Origin: Paenibacillus artemisiicola
GTDB lineage: Bacteria; Bacillota; Bacilli; Paenibacillales; Paenibacillaceae
NCBI RefSeq assembly: GCF_017652985.1
Contig: NZ_JAGGDJ010000007.1
Span: 62,001 to 126,000, forward strand
Direction of reading: 5' to 3'
Length of the DNA: 64,000 nucleotides
Shown: piece by piece, positions 16,394-26,800 of the stretch
Layout: each line of letters begins with the position of its first letter
Numbering within the stretch: position 1 is the stretch's first letter
Notes under the pieces: generated by a model
Databases searched by the model: none
The model's input: the letters and a program-made list of their open reading frames with translations, nothing else
Told to the model about the DNA's origin: nothing
Program-made: the position numbers and the translations under genes

Positions 16394-19300
16394 TGCGCAA
16401 TAAAAGCGAAGCTTGCGTTATCGAAGTTGCCGATGTAAGGATGATTGCCGTCCGTCGCACCTGTCAGCACGAGATAGACGTCCTGAATACCCGTTACCTT
16501 CTGCGTCAGACTAGCCGTCGCCGTCACGTACGTGCCCCATGAAGGGACGGTCGGAGGCGTGGCCACCGTGCCGATCTGCGTACCGGTCGGGCTGCCGAGA
16601 CGAACCTCGACCGAAGCATTGGCAGCAACCCGATTGGTATTGCCCGAGTACTCGATGGCAATCTGGTTCACGCCCTGCGTGCCGAAATTCATTTGACGGT
16701 ACGCCAGCCATGCGCCGTTGGTCGTACCTGCCACCTGCAGACCGCTCTTGCCGCCTTCGGTTTTGAGCGGCGTACCGGACCATGCGTCGTACGACTCCAG
16801 TTCCAGCTTGGCATAATCGCTTCGCTCGTAGCTAAGCGTGAAGCTGTCGAGGTTGCCGATATACGGATGATCGCTGTCCGTCGTACCTTTCAGCACCATA
16901 TAAAGATCTTGCTTGCCCGTTACTTTCTTCGTCAAGTTCGCAACGGCTGGCTGGTACGTCCCCCAGCCTGTGCCCGTGTTCGGCAACATCACGGTTCCGA
17001 CCAGTTCGTTCTGCTCGCTGTAACCGCCGAGACGAAGCTCGATCTTGGCGTCCGCCGGCACCCGGCCGCTCGGCGCATCATACACGACGGAGACCTTGTT
17101 CTTGCCCGTCGCGCCGAAGTTGACGTTCCGGTAATGAAGCCACGCGCCGTTAAACGTATTGCCGACCGTTTGGCCGCCGTTGTTGTTCTCTATCTTCAGC
17201 GGGGTACCGTTTGGATGCAGCGCGTCCGTCCAATCGGCCTTCTGTTCAAAGCCCAGCTTCAGGCTGTCGGCATCCGGTTGGTCGCCCGGATCGGTCTCGG
17301 ACGCCTTCAAGGAGAAGCTCGCATTGTCGAAGTTGCCGACGTATTTCTTGCCGGTCTCGTTCTCGCCCGCGCTGCCTTTCAGGACCAGATACAGATCCTG
17401 CATGCCTTTGACGGTTTGCGTCAGATCGGCGGTCACCGTGGCGTACGTGCCCCAAGCGCCCGCGGTCGGCGGCACGGCAACCGTGCCCACGAGCGTGCCG
17501 TTGATGCCGCCGAGGCGAACCTCGACCGCCGAGTTGACGAAGCAATTCGTGGAATTGCTTGTGTACTCGACCGCGATTCGATTCACGCCCTCGGTACCGA
17601 AATCCATGCGCTTATACGCCAGCCACGCGTCGTTGAACGTATTGGCGACCTGCTGCCCGCTCTTGCCGTTCTCCGTCTTCAGCGGGTCGCTGTTGGCCGG
17701 ATTCAGGTCCGTCGACCACGCGTCGTACGTCTCGAGCTCCAGCTTGGCGAAGTCGGCTCTGGTCTTCTCGTAGCCGAATTTGAACCAGTCGAAATTGCCG
17801 ATATACGGCAGTCCATTCGTAGGTTGACCCGCCTTCATCACGACATAAAGCTTCTGCAGGCCGGTCACCGTCCGGTTCAGCTTCGCCGTCGTATCGAGGT
17901 ACGAGCCCCAATCCGCAAGCTTGTCATCCAAGTTCACGGTGCCGATCAGCTCGCCGTCCGCGCTATCCAGATGGAACTCCAGCTTGCTGCCCGCAGGCAC
18001 CTTGTTCGTCGGCGCGTCGTAATCGACGGTCACTTGATTGTAGCCCGTCTCGCCGAAGTTAACGTTATAAGCGAGCCATGCGCCGTCGAACGTATGCGCG
18101 ACGACGGTGCCGCCGCCGGTCTTGCCTTCCGTCTGCAAGCCGCCGCCGCCGTTCGGATGCTGGACCTCCGTCCATTGCGCTCGCTCCTCGAACTCGACCT
18201 TCAGCGTGCCGTCTTCCGGCTGTTCCGGTTCGTCCGGCGCGTCCGGGTCCGGTACCGGCAGCGGATCCGGAATCGGATCGTCGACCGGCGACGGTCCTTC
18301 CGGATCGGGCAGCTTGCCCGGCTCCGGCTGGTTCGCGATCGGCTCCGCCAGCCACAGCGGCGAATCGTAGATATCGCCGTTGAAGTCGCTGACGAGATAT
18401 ACGTTGATTGCGAATTTCGAAGCATTGACGTTATAGATTTCCGAAATGTCGAAATTGCCCTGCTTCACCGGCACGGCGGTGGACAGCCATGCGCTGGTAT
18501 TCGTCGCGCCGTTCATCAGCTGGAACACGACGACCGCGGAATCCGCGTATTCGCCTTTCAGCGAGCCGGTTACGTGCACTTGCATGTTGCCTTCGCGTTT
18601 CACGTCGGCTTTCAAGTCGTACACGTCCCACTTCACGTCGGACGTATAGGCCTTGTCCGCCTTGAGCGCAGGACCGGCCGAGCGGTTATCCTCCGCGTTT
18701 GCGCCGACCCGTACTTGCACGGCGCCAACCGCGTAATTCAGCGGGCCGACCGTTTGCGGATTGGCGGAAGCCGTTCTCCACGTCTTGCCGCCGTCCGTGC
18801 TGAATTGATATTCCTTGGCGTCCGCGATGCCCGTCACCGGCGTCCAGCCGATCGTGTTCATCGTGTCGTCCACCGCGGAATTCGTCGGCGCTGCCGGCGT
18901 CGTCAGCTTCCGGACCGCTTCGAGGCTGAATTCGAACGCGATGTCCGAGCTCGTGCCGTTGACTTGGTGCACCTCGGCGGTCAGCACGTTCTTGCCGTCC
19001 ACCAAGTATTTCGGATCGATGACATAGCTGTTGCGGCTGCGCTCGTCGGCGACGGTCGCGTTCGCGTAGGTGTCGTACCCGACGGCGCCCGCAGGCATGT
19101 TGGTCCGGATGACCTCATGTCCGTTCAAGTACACGATCGCGCCGTCGTCGCGGATCAGGCTGGCATCCAGCTCGAGAATGCCGCTCGGATCCTTAACGTT
19201 GAACGTCTTGCGGAAGTACGTCGTCGGGTACTTGTTGTTGGCGTTCGGGCCGTAGCTTACCTTCGTCGCCGGTTTGCCGTAGCTGTCGTACCCGAGCATC

Positions 19301-22161
19301 GCCGGCCCGGTAGCCCACGCGCTGTCGTCGAAGCCGGCCGTCGTCCAGCCTTCGCCGGCGTAGCGGCCCTTATCGAGGTAGCTCCACGTCGATTTCTCCG
19401 CGATCAGCGGCTCGTGACCGAACTTGTTGTCGATGTCGGCCGTGTAATCGATCGTCGGCGGCTGCGCGCTCGCTTTCGCGCCCCACTTCGTGTTCGGCTC
19501 GCTGCCCATGCGGAATTCCAGCGTGCCGCCGGCCAGGATGTCGTCGTACTTGATCCACGCCTGATCGAAGTTGCGGCCGTTCAGCTCCGCGGATTGGATG
19601 AAGCGGTTTTGGCTGGACACGTCGTCCGCCTTGATCGTCAGCGTCTTGCCGCTGCCCAGATGCAGCTTGACTTCCGAGAAGATCGGCGAGCCGATCAGGA
19701 AGTCCGATTCGCCCGGATTGCCCGGGAAGAGGCCGAGGGCGCTGTACAGGTACCAAGAGCCCATGCCGCCGGCGTCGTCGTCCATGGACAACAAGTAGCC
19801 TTCCGGGTCGTCGCGGTAAACGCGGGACTTCATCGGGTAGGCGTATGCGCCGTGGTTGTGATATTTCTGCGTCACGACTTCCGTCGTGAATTGGCGCGCG
19901 AAGTATTGCGTCAGATACGGATACCCCAGGTAATCGAACAAATACGGCACCTGGATATCCTCTTCGTTGATCGCCATGTACTCGTCGATGTCGAAGAAAT
20001 GCAGCAATTGCTCCGCCGTGGCTTTATTGCCGCCCATCAGCTCGGCCATGCCGTTGACGTCCTGCGGTACCGACCAGCGGTACTGCCACAGGTTGCCCTG
20101 GTAGGCGTAACGGTCGACGGCCAGGATGTCGCCCGCGCCGACCGGCTTGCCGTTCGGCGTGAAGAAACCGGTCGGTTTGCCTTTCTCGTCGACTTGCGCC
20201 GCGTTCCACAGGTTCTTGTACGACAGCGCCATCGTCTTGTATTTCTCGTACGTCGCTTGGTCCCCGATCAAAGCCGCCAGCTTCATCGGGAACGACGCGC
20301 TGTTGTATTTCTCCAGCTTGCCGGAAATGTCGCCGTCGCTGATGGAGAAGTTGTCCGCGTCGACGGCCATGCCCTTCAGCGCCTTGTAGACGTCGAAGTC
20401 CTGGAAGCCTTTCGCGTACGCGTCGAGAATGACGGCGCCGTTGAATTCGTTCCGGACCGTCGGGCTCGGCCAGTAGCCGTCGCCCCACTGCATGTACGTG
20501 CCGCGGGTGCCGTACAGATCCACCAGCGATTTCACCATGTTGTTGTAGCGCTGCGGCTCGAGGAGGGAGAACATCGCGTATTTGCGGAAGTCGTCCCAGG
20601 TCGTCCAGCCGTTGTAATATTGGAAATCGTCGCCCAGCTCGGAGGCTTGGCGAATCGTCTTCTCGTCGAGTCCCGCCTTGAACGTGCCCGCGGAGCTCGT
20701 GACGTTTTTCGGGCTTTGGTACGCGTGGTACATTTGCGTGTAGAACACGCGCTTGTTCTGTTCGTCGGCATCCGTGATCTCGACCTTGTTCAGGACGCTG
20801 CCCCATGCGTCGCGGGCTTCCTGATGACGCGCGTCGAAATCCCAGTCCGCGTATTCGCCGCGCTCGGCTTGCGCCTGCGCCACGCTGATCGTCGACAGGC
20901 CGACCTTCGCTTGGATCGTCTTGCTGCCCGACGTGTCGAAGTTCATCCATGCGCCGCTGTTGAAGCCGGTACGCTCGGCCACGCCGTCGCCGACCGCATT
21001 GTCCTGCCACGTCTTATACGACGCGAAATCGTGATCGAATTTGATGGAGTAGTAGATCGTGTAGTAGCCGTGTCCGCAAACGTTCTTGGACTGGATCATC
21101 CCCGTGATCTCGTTGCTGCCGACCACTTTCAGGTTGGCGTCCACCATGCCCGCGTACGAGTTGGAGAGGTCGACCAGGACGGAGCCCGTCGCCGCCGATG
21201 CCGGGAACGTGTACTTGTGGAAGCCCACGTTGTCCGAGCTCGTCAGCTGCACGCCGACGCCGGACGCGAGCGTCACGCCGTAGAAGCCGGCGGATGCCGT
21301 CTCGCTGCTCTTGTCGTACTTCTGCTTGTAATCCGCGACGTTCTTCGTGAAATCGCGAACCTCCGGCATCATGAGGATGTTGCCGCCGCCGCCGCTGCAG
21401 CCTACGCCGCTGAAGCGCAGGTGCGAGAAGCCCTTCAAGCTTTTATCTTGGTAGTAGTAACCGCTGAACGCTCCGCCGTCGCTGTCCGGACCGAGGGAAA
21501 CGAGGCCGAACGGCGTCGTCGGGCCCGGGTTCGTCTGGCCGTTATCCCCCATCGTGTTGATGAACGGATCGACGTAGTCGATCGGCGCGAGATTCGTTGG
21601 CGGGGAGGCCGGCGTTTGGCCGGCGTCGACGCCGTAAATCTCGAATTCATAGATGCGCGCCACATTGCCGTCGTACGCGGCTTTGTCGATCGCGAGACGG
21701 ACGTAACGCGCTTCGAACGGCGACACGAACCGGTCGACGATCGTCTGCACGTTGCTCTTCACGACGTCGACGTCGGTCCAGTTCTGGCCGTCGTCGCTCT
21801 TCTGAAGGCGGAAATCCTTCGTATTCCAGAACGGAGCGTTGTTCCCCTCGCTGATGGCCGCGTTCTGCACGGCCCATTCGTTGATGCTGTAGACCTTGCC
21901 CAGGTCGAGCTGCAGCCATTTGTTCGCCGCGGACGTATTGTCGCACCATTTGGTGTCGTTCTTGCCGTCCACGGCGTTCGCCGGGTTCTCGTTCGCGTTG
22001 CATTGGCCGGACGCCGTCGCCGTCGCGCCGATCGCCACGTTCCGCGTCGCCGTGCCCGGGTCCGCCGAGGCGGCCGCGGACACGACTTCCGACGTAACGG
22101 GCAGCAGCAGGTTATAGACGAACATGGCCGTCATGGCAACCGCCAGAAACTTCTTCCACAT
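16390..22161 (-). CDS. Secreted multimodular GH92 alpha-mannosidase
   Basis: 1923 residues. Order: signal peptide (MWKKFLAVAMTAMFVYNLLL); F5/8-type C carbohydrate-binding domain (~33-178); GH92 catalytic region (~192-910) opening with PIDYVDPFINTMGDNG and containing FSGVGCSGGGGNILMMPEVR, WTTWDDFRKYAMFSLLEP and SMDDDAGGMGSWYLYSALG; a beta-sandwich with DDGAIVYLNGHEV (~920-1085); an Fn3-like plus beta-sandwich pair (~1090-1290) shared with the phosphatase of the same operon; a Pro/Asp-rich linker; then four CBM6-type modules to the end. GH92 enzymes are calcium-dependent exo-alpha-mannosidases, some acting on mannosyl-phosphate, and attack yeast mannan or N-glycans. There is no SLH domain of its own. 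The start has GGAGG upstream. It is the last gene of a three-gene operon, 26 bases after the SLH gene. Confidence 0.93.
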   Translation of the reverse strand: MWKKFLAVAMTAMFVYNLLLPVTSEVVSAAASADPGTATRNVAIGATATASGQCNANENPANAVDGKNDTKWCDNTSAANKWLQLDLGKVYSINEWAVQNAAISEGNNAPFWNTKDFRLQKSDDGQNWTDVDVVKSNVQTIVDRFVSPFEARYVRLAIDKAAYDGNVARIYEFEIYGVDAGQTPASPPTNLAPIDYVDPFINTMGDNGQTNPGPTTPFGLVSLGPDSDGGAFSGYYYQDKSLKGFSHLRFSGVGCSGGGGNILMMPEVRDFTKNVADYKQKYDKSSETASAGFYGVTLASGVGVQLTSSDNVGFHKYTFPASAATGSVLVDLSNSYAGMVDANLKVVGSNEITGMIQSKNVCGHGYYTIYYSIKFDHDFASYKTWQDNAVGDGVAERTGFNSGAWMNFDTSGSKTIQAKVGLSTISVAQAQAERGEYADWDFDARHQEARDAWGSVLNKVEITDADEQNKRVFYTQMYHAYQSPKNVTSSAGTFKAGLDEKTIRQASELGDDFQYYNGWTTWDDFRKYAMFSLLEPQRYNNMVKSLVDLYGTRGTYMQWGDGYWPSPTVRNEFNGAVILDAYAKGFQDFDVYKALKGMAVDADNFSISDGDISGKLEKYNSASFPMKLAALIGDQATYEKYKTMALSYKNLWNAAQVDEKGKPTGFFTPNGKPVGAGDILAVDRYAYQGNLWQYRWSVPQDVNGMAELMGGNKATAEQLLHFFDIDEYMAINEEDIQVPYLFDYLGYPYLTQYFARQFTTEVVTQKYHNHGAYAYPMKSRVYRDDPEGYLLSMDDDAGGMGSWYLYSALGLFPGNPGESDFLIGSPIFSEVKLHLGSGKTLTIKADDVSSQNRFIQSAELNGRNFDQAWIKYDDILAGGTLEFRMGSEPNTKWGAKASAQPPTIDYTADIDNKFGHEPLIAEKSTWSYLDKGRYAGEGWTTAGFDDSAWATGPAMLGYDSYGKPATKVSYGPNANNKYPTTYFRKTFNVKDPSGILELDASLIRDDGAIVYLNGHEVIRTNMPAGAVGYDTYANATVADERSRNSYVIDPKYLVDGKNVLTAEVHQVNGTSSDIAFEFSLEAVRKLTTPAAPTNSAVDDTMNTIGWTPVTGIADAKEYQFSTDGGKTWRTASANPQTVGPLNYAVGAVQVRVGANAEDNRSAGPALKADKAYTSDVKWDVYDLKADVKREGNMQVHVTGSLKGEYADSAVVVFQLMNGATNTSAWLSTAVPVKQGNFDISEIYNVNASKFAINVYLVSDFNGDIYDSPLWLAEPIANQPEPGKLPDPEGPSPVDDPIPDPLPVPDPDAPDEPEQPEDGTLKVEFEERAQWTEVQHPNGGGGLQTEGKTGGGTVVAHTFDGAWLAYNVNFGETGYNQVTVDYDAPTNKVPAGSKLEFHLDSADGELIGTVNLDDKLADWGSYLDTTAKLNRTVTGLQKLYVVMKAGQPTNGLPYIGNFDWFKFGYEKTRADFAKLELETYDAWSTDLNPANSDPLKTENGKSGQQVANTFNDAWLAYKRMDFGTEGVNRIAVEYTSNSTNCFVNSAVEVRLGGINGTLVGTVAVPPTAGAWGTYATVTADLTQTVKGMQDLYLVLKGSAGENETGKKYVGNFDNASFSLKASETDPGDQPDADSLKLGFEQKADWTDALHPNGTPLKIENNNGGQTVGNTFNGAWLHYRNVNFGATGKNKVSVVYDAPSGRVPADAKIELRLGGYSEQNELVGTVMLPNTGTGWGTYQPAVANLTKKVTGKQDLYMVLKGTTDSDHPYIGNLDSFTLSYERSDYAKLELESYDAWSGTPLKTEGGKSGLQVAGTTNGAWLAYRQMNFGTQGVNQIAIEYSGNTNRVAANASVEVRLGSPTGTQIGTVATPPTVPSWGTYVTATASLTQKVTGIQDVYLVLTGATDGNHPYIGNFDNASFAFIAQ

Positions 22162-22187
22162 TGAATTTCGGTCCTCCTTCGTTCGTC

Positions 22188-23786
22188 TTACAGGGAACCG
22201 GCAGGCAGCAGCCGGCCGATCATGACGGCCACTTCGGCGCGCGTCACGGACTTCTTCGGATTAAACTGCTTGCCGTCGCCTTCGATCAAGCCTGTGGTCC
22301 AGGCTTCGTTCACGGCTGCCGCCGCCCACGCCGAGATGCTCTTCGCATCCGCGAAAGCCGGCGCTCCCTTGCCCGGAGCGGAGAGATCGAAGTACTTCGC
22401 CGCGCGCACGAGCGCCACGACCGCTTCTTCGCGGGTAATGCCGTCGTTCGGACGGAACGCGCCTTGGTAGCCCGTCACGATGCCGAGCGAGGCCGCTTGC
22501 GTCACGGCGCCGGCGTAATATTGGCCGGCCGGTACGTCGTTGAACGGATTGGCGCCCGCAGGCACGTCCGCTTTGCCGTTCCACGCGACGCTCCGCATGA
22601 GCATCGTCGCGAACTCGGCCCGCGTGATGCCGCGTCCCGGCACGTAATGCTGCTCGTCCACGCCGGTGACGATATGCTTCGCGGCCAGCGATTTCACGGC
22701 CTGCTCCGCCCAGTGGCCCTTCATGTCGACGAAGGACTTGCCGTATTCCAGAATCGCGTACGTCGAGAAGTGATTCGCCGGGAACGTGAACGTACCGTTC
22801 TCCGCCTTGCCGCCGACGTACTCCAATTGACTGCCGTTCACGTAATACACGCCGGCCAGATTCGCCGCGATCAGCTTCGCCTGTTCGTTCGTCAGCTTCA
22901 GCCGGACCGTCACCGGCTTGCCCAGGTCGTGAATCTCGGTCGCCGTGCCGCCCGATACGAGCTGGATGGTGACCGTAATCACGGCGCCGATGCCATGATA
23001 GTCCGCGTTCGAACCGATCGAACCCGCGATGGCGTTCTTCGCGTCGTCCGTCAGCGCCGTGTTCAGCACGATGCGGATGTTCGTCTCCTGGCCGGCATTG
23101 CCCGCCGCGATCGCTTCCGCCGGAATGCGGACCGTGCCGTTGTCGGAGGCGATGACGAGGTCCTTGTTTTTGCTTTTGAGCGTTTCCAGCGCTTGCGCCG
23201 GGAACTCCAGCGCGTTGCCGGACGTGCCGGACGAATCCGGCAGCTTGATCGTTACGGCGCCGCCGGCTTGGCCGGCCGCGGACGTAAACGTATCGCCGCC
23301 GACGATGTACGTGCCGTTCGGCGCTTTGTCGGGCTGGATGTCGCTGCCCGTCGCCGTGCCGGCGTCGGCCGGAATCGCGTTCGACGGCGGAGCGATGCCG
23401 ATACCGTTACCGCCTCCTTCCGACTGCTCAGGCGGATAATTGCCATTCTCGTCCGTAACGGCGAACGTCCTGCTCAGCGTCGCGGCGCCGTTGCTCGCCG
23501 CGAGATGGTAGACGCCGTACGGCGCGAAGTCCGCTTCTTTCGGGATGGTGATCGTCTTCTTGAAGCTGCCGCCCGCCGATTCGATGACGTCTAGATAAAA
23601 CGTCGTTTTATCGGGACCCACGATTTTCACGTTAACGTCGCCCTCCGCCATTCCGGAAAGCATCAATTGCTCGCCGCGCTGCAGCTTGCTCGCATTCATC
23701 TCGAGCGCGAACGTAGCCGCGGCGTAGCCGGACACAGGCGCCAGCATGAAGAACAGCGCCAGCATGGCCGCCAAAACCTTTTTCAC
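22188..23786 (-). CDS. S-layer-homology (SLH) surface protein
   Basis: 532 residues, GTG start with AGAGAGGA eight bases upstream. A signal peptide (VLAAMLALFFMLAPVSGYAA) is followed by an Ig-like region (~25-115), a Gly/Pro-rich linker, a beta-rich middle region (~160-345) ending in FPANHFSTYAILEYGKSF, and three SLH domains (~350-400, 415-465, 475-530) with ITRAEFATML, ITREEAVVAL and VTRAEVAVMI. SLH domains bind pyruvylated secondary wall polymer. No catalytic motif is visible, so it is a wall-bound structural or docking protein. It sits between two giant SLH-less exoenzymes with gaps of 25-26 bases, suggesting it may tether them. Confidence 0.9.
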   Translation of the reverse strand: MKKVLAAMLALFFMLAPVSGYAAATFALEMNASKLQRGEQLMLSGMAEGDVNVKIVGPDKTTFYLDVIESAGGSFKKTITIPKEADFAPYGVYHLAASNGAATLSRTFAVTDENGNYPPEQSEGGGNGIGIAPPSNAIPADAGTATGSDIQPDKAPNGTYIVGGDTFTSAAGQAGGAVTIKLPDSSGTSGNALEFPAQALETLKSKNKDLVIASDNGTVRIPAEAIAAGNAGQETNIRIVLNTALTDDAKNAIAGSIGSNADYHGIGAVITVTIQLVSGGTATEIHDLGKPVTVRLKLTNEQAKLIAANLAGVYYVNGSQLEYVGGKAENGTFTFPANHFSTYAILEYGKSFVDMKGHWAEQAVKSLAAKHIVTGVDEQHYVPGRGITRAEFATMLMRSVAWNGKADVPAGANPFNDVPAGQYYAGAVTQAASLGIVTGYQGAFRPNDGITREEAVVALVRAAKYFDLSAPGKGAPAFADAKSISAWAAAAVNEAWTTGLIEGDGKQFNPKKSVTRAEVAVMIGRLLPAGSL

Positions 23787-23811
23787 GATTGCAGTCCTCT
23801 CTTTCCAGCCG

Positions 23812-26800
23812 TTATTGGAGCACGATCGGCTTCGCCAGCTGTACCGGCGTCGTATCCAGCGGCTTCTTGCCGCTATCGAATTGATTCACGACGAACACTT
23901 TCACTTTCGCGTCCGCTCCTGCTTGGTCGAAGTACTGCGTGACCGTCATCTTCGTTTGGTTGAGCGGCACCGCGCTGAGCAGTCCCGGCGTTGTGTCGTT
24001 GCCCTTGATCAGCTGGAAGACGAGGTAAGCTTCGCCGCCGTAATCGGTCAACGACTCGACATTCACGGACACCTTCAGCTTGTTCTTGACGTCGTCCCGC
24101 TCGATGTCGCCCGTGAGCAGGAACGTATCCCGCACGTCGTTCTTCGTGAACGCCTTCGGCGAGACGAGCGGCGCGCCCGCGGAGATGCCGCGCGCCGCGT
24201 CGGCCGCCACGCGCACCTGTACGGCGCCTGCCGCATAGTCGGCGTCGCCGACCGGCTGCGGATTCGCCGTGACCGGCTTCCACGTTGCGCCGTTGTCCGC
24301 GCTGAATTCGTAATCCGCCGGTTCCGAATACTTCGGCGCGTTCGTCCAGCCGAACGTGTTGTGCGCGTCGTCGACGACCGGAATCGTCGGCGCGGCCGGC
24401 TGGTCGCCGGCGCTCGCCGCCACGCTCGCATCGGAGTTGTTGCGCTTGTTGACGGCCTTCACGACGAATTCGAGCGTTTGGTCCGGATCGGACGCGTCGA
24501 CGACGTATTGATAGTCTTCTTGACCGGTTACGACCGGAATCGTAACGCTCCAGTTCGCGCCGAGCCTGTCTGCGGCTTCGTAAAGACGGAATTCGCGTAC
24601 CGGGTTAGCCGCATCGTCGTTCTTCGGCTTCTTCCAGGCGATCGTCCGCTTGCCGTTGTCCGACTTGACCGCGGTCAAGTTCTCGACAGAAGCCGGCTTC
24701 GCGTCGTCCCGGAAGATCGCGTACGTATCGAACGGCGTTTCCTGGCCGGATTTGTACGAATCGATCTTGAAGCTGTTCTCCGTCATGCTGACGCCGGAAT
24801 AAATGGCGACCTTCGGCTGTTCAAAGACATTCGCATAGAATTGGTTAACGCCATCCTTGATGTCGTAGAACTTCGTGGCTGCCGAGTTGTTGATCATGTA
24901 CAGCGTGCCGCCCGGATTCACGACGCGGCCTTCGTTGTCCTTCGTCACGTCCTTGATCGGCTTGTTATCGTACATTTGGAACGAGCGCATGAATGTATGG
25001 TCATGCCCCTGCAGCACGACGTCGATGCCCAGATCGTCGAAGATCGGGTACATCTTTTCTCGAAGCGCCAAGATATCATTGTCGATCGCGTGGTTGCCGA
25101 CGGAGTAAATCGCCTTATGGAACGCGACGATCTTCCACTTCTTGTCCGTCTTCGCCACTTCGTGCTTCAGCCACTCGACTTCTTTGTCGAACGAATCGGA
25201 TTGCCGCTTATCCCAACCGATATCCATCGTGTTCAGAATCATGATGTGCGCGTCGCCGTAGTCGAACGCGTACACGCTGCCCGGCGGCAGCGGATCCGGG
25301 ATGGAGTCGTTCGGATAGTTGAAATGGTAGTAATAGTTGTCGTTGTACGGTCCTTCGTGGTTGCCGACCGCCGCTTGAATCGGCAGGTTCATGAGCATGT
25401 CCTGCGGCTGCCCGAAGTAGTCCAGCCATTGGGATTCCAGCGCGCCCGCGTCGACCTGGTCGCCTGTCATGACGAGGAACCGCGGATCCGTGACATGCTT
25501 CAGCGCTTGGGACATCGTGTTCGCCCAGACGCTGTAGTCCTGGGAGTTGGAGCCCTGCGAGTCGGTCATGTACAGGAAGTTATAATTCTTCTCGTCGTTG
25601 CCTTCGGTCGTGAACGTGCCCGTCTGACTCCAGTTGTCGTCCGCGCCGACGCGGTACTTGTACGCCGTTCCCGGCGTCAGCCCTTCGGCCACCACTTTAT
25701 GGGAGATGAACGAGCCCGTCGTGCCGCTCGTGATCTGAAGATTGGTGAGCACGCGCGTGTCTTCCGGCTTGCCGACGAAACGCTTCGCGTTCGCCGAGCC
25801 GAAGTCCTCGCCCGCCGGCACGATCTCGACGATGCTGTCCTTCGCGTTCGCCGGCGCGTTCTCCGGCCGATCGTAGCGGGTATACCAGGCGTACGACCGG
25901 TTCGTCTTCGCGCTGCCGTAGATCGACATCGCGATCGCGATCGGCGAGTAGTTGACGACCTCGGAGAGGTTGGACGGCGTAAACTTGAACGCCGCGACAG
26001 GCGTACCGTCCGCGTATTTCAAGCCGCCGAGCCCGTCGTAAGCCAGCGCGAGGCGCTGACCCGGCAGAATGGCTTTCGGCGGTTTCAGCGTGACGCTGGA
26101 TGCGTCCGCCGGCGAGACGCTTTGCACGGCGACCGGCGCTCCGTCGGCCGTCAGCGTCAGGTGCGCGTTCAGATCCGCCGGCAGCTGGCCGAGCTCGGAT
26201 ACCAGCGTTACCGTCACGTTCTTGCCGTCCGCCGACGCGGCGCTTGCGACGGCGCCCGTGTAATCGGCCGGCAGGTAGTATGCGTTGCTCGGCACGAAAT
26301 CCTTCGCCAGCGTCGGCGTCGACCAGCGCAGGTACAGGTTGGAGCCGCCGAAATCCTCGAAGTATTCGATCTTGAAGCTGTACTTGCGGCCGGCTTCCAG
26401 ATGGACCGGCGCGCTCGTGATCTCTTTATCCCAATCGTTCACCCAGTGCTCGATGACGGGCTTGTCGTCGATCCACAGGTTGAAGCCGTTGTCGCCTTGC
26501 ATATAGAAGGTGTAATCGTCGGTTGCCGGCGCCGCGATCTGGCCGGTCCAACGAATGTTCGCGTTGTCCTCTCCGCCCGTGAAGCCGGTCAGGATGGGAT
26601 TCAGGTCCGTGAAGTTGAGGAGCGGGTCGACCGTGGTCGCCTTGTAATCCCCGAACGCGAAATTATTGGCCGCGCCCGTGCCCGCATAGAAATCGGCGAG
26701 CAAGCCGTGGACGCTGCCCGCAGCGCCTTGAGCCGTTCCTTCGCCTGCTTCCGGCGCGGCCGCGTCCGGCTGCTGCGCGTCCTGATCGGCGCGGAAGCCC

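Noticed and set aside
16693..22164. A >5-kb open frame on the plus strand opposite the GH92 gene (and a similar one at 23746-27441)
   Set aside because: Composition is Arg/His/Val-rich with no domain, signal peptide or ribosome site. It mirrors the GC-biased codons of the real genes on the other strand.
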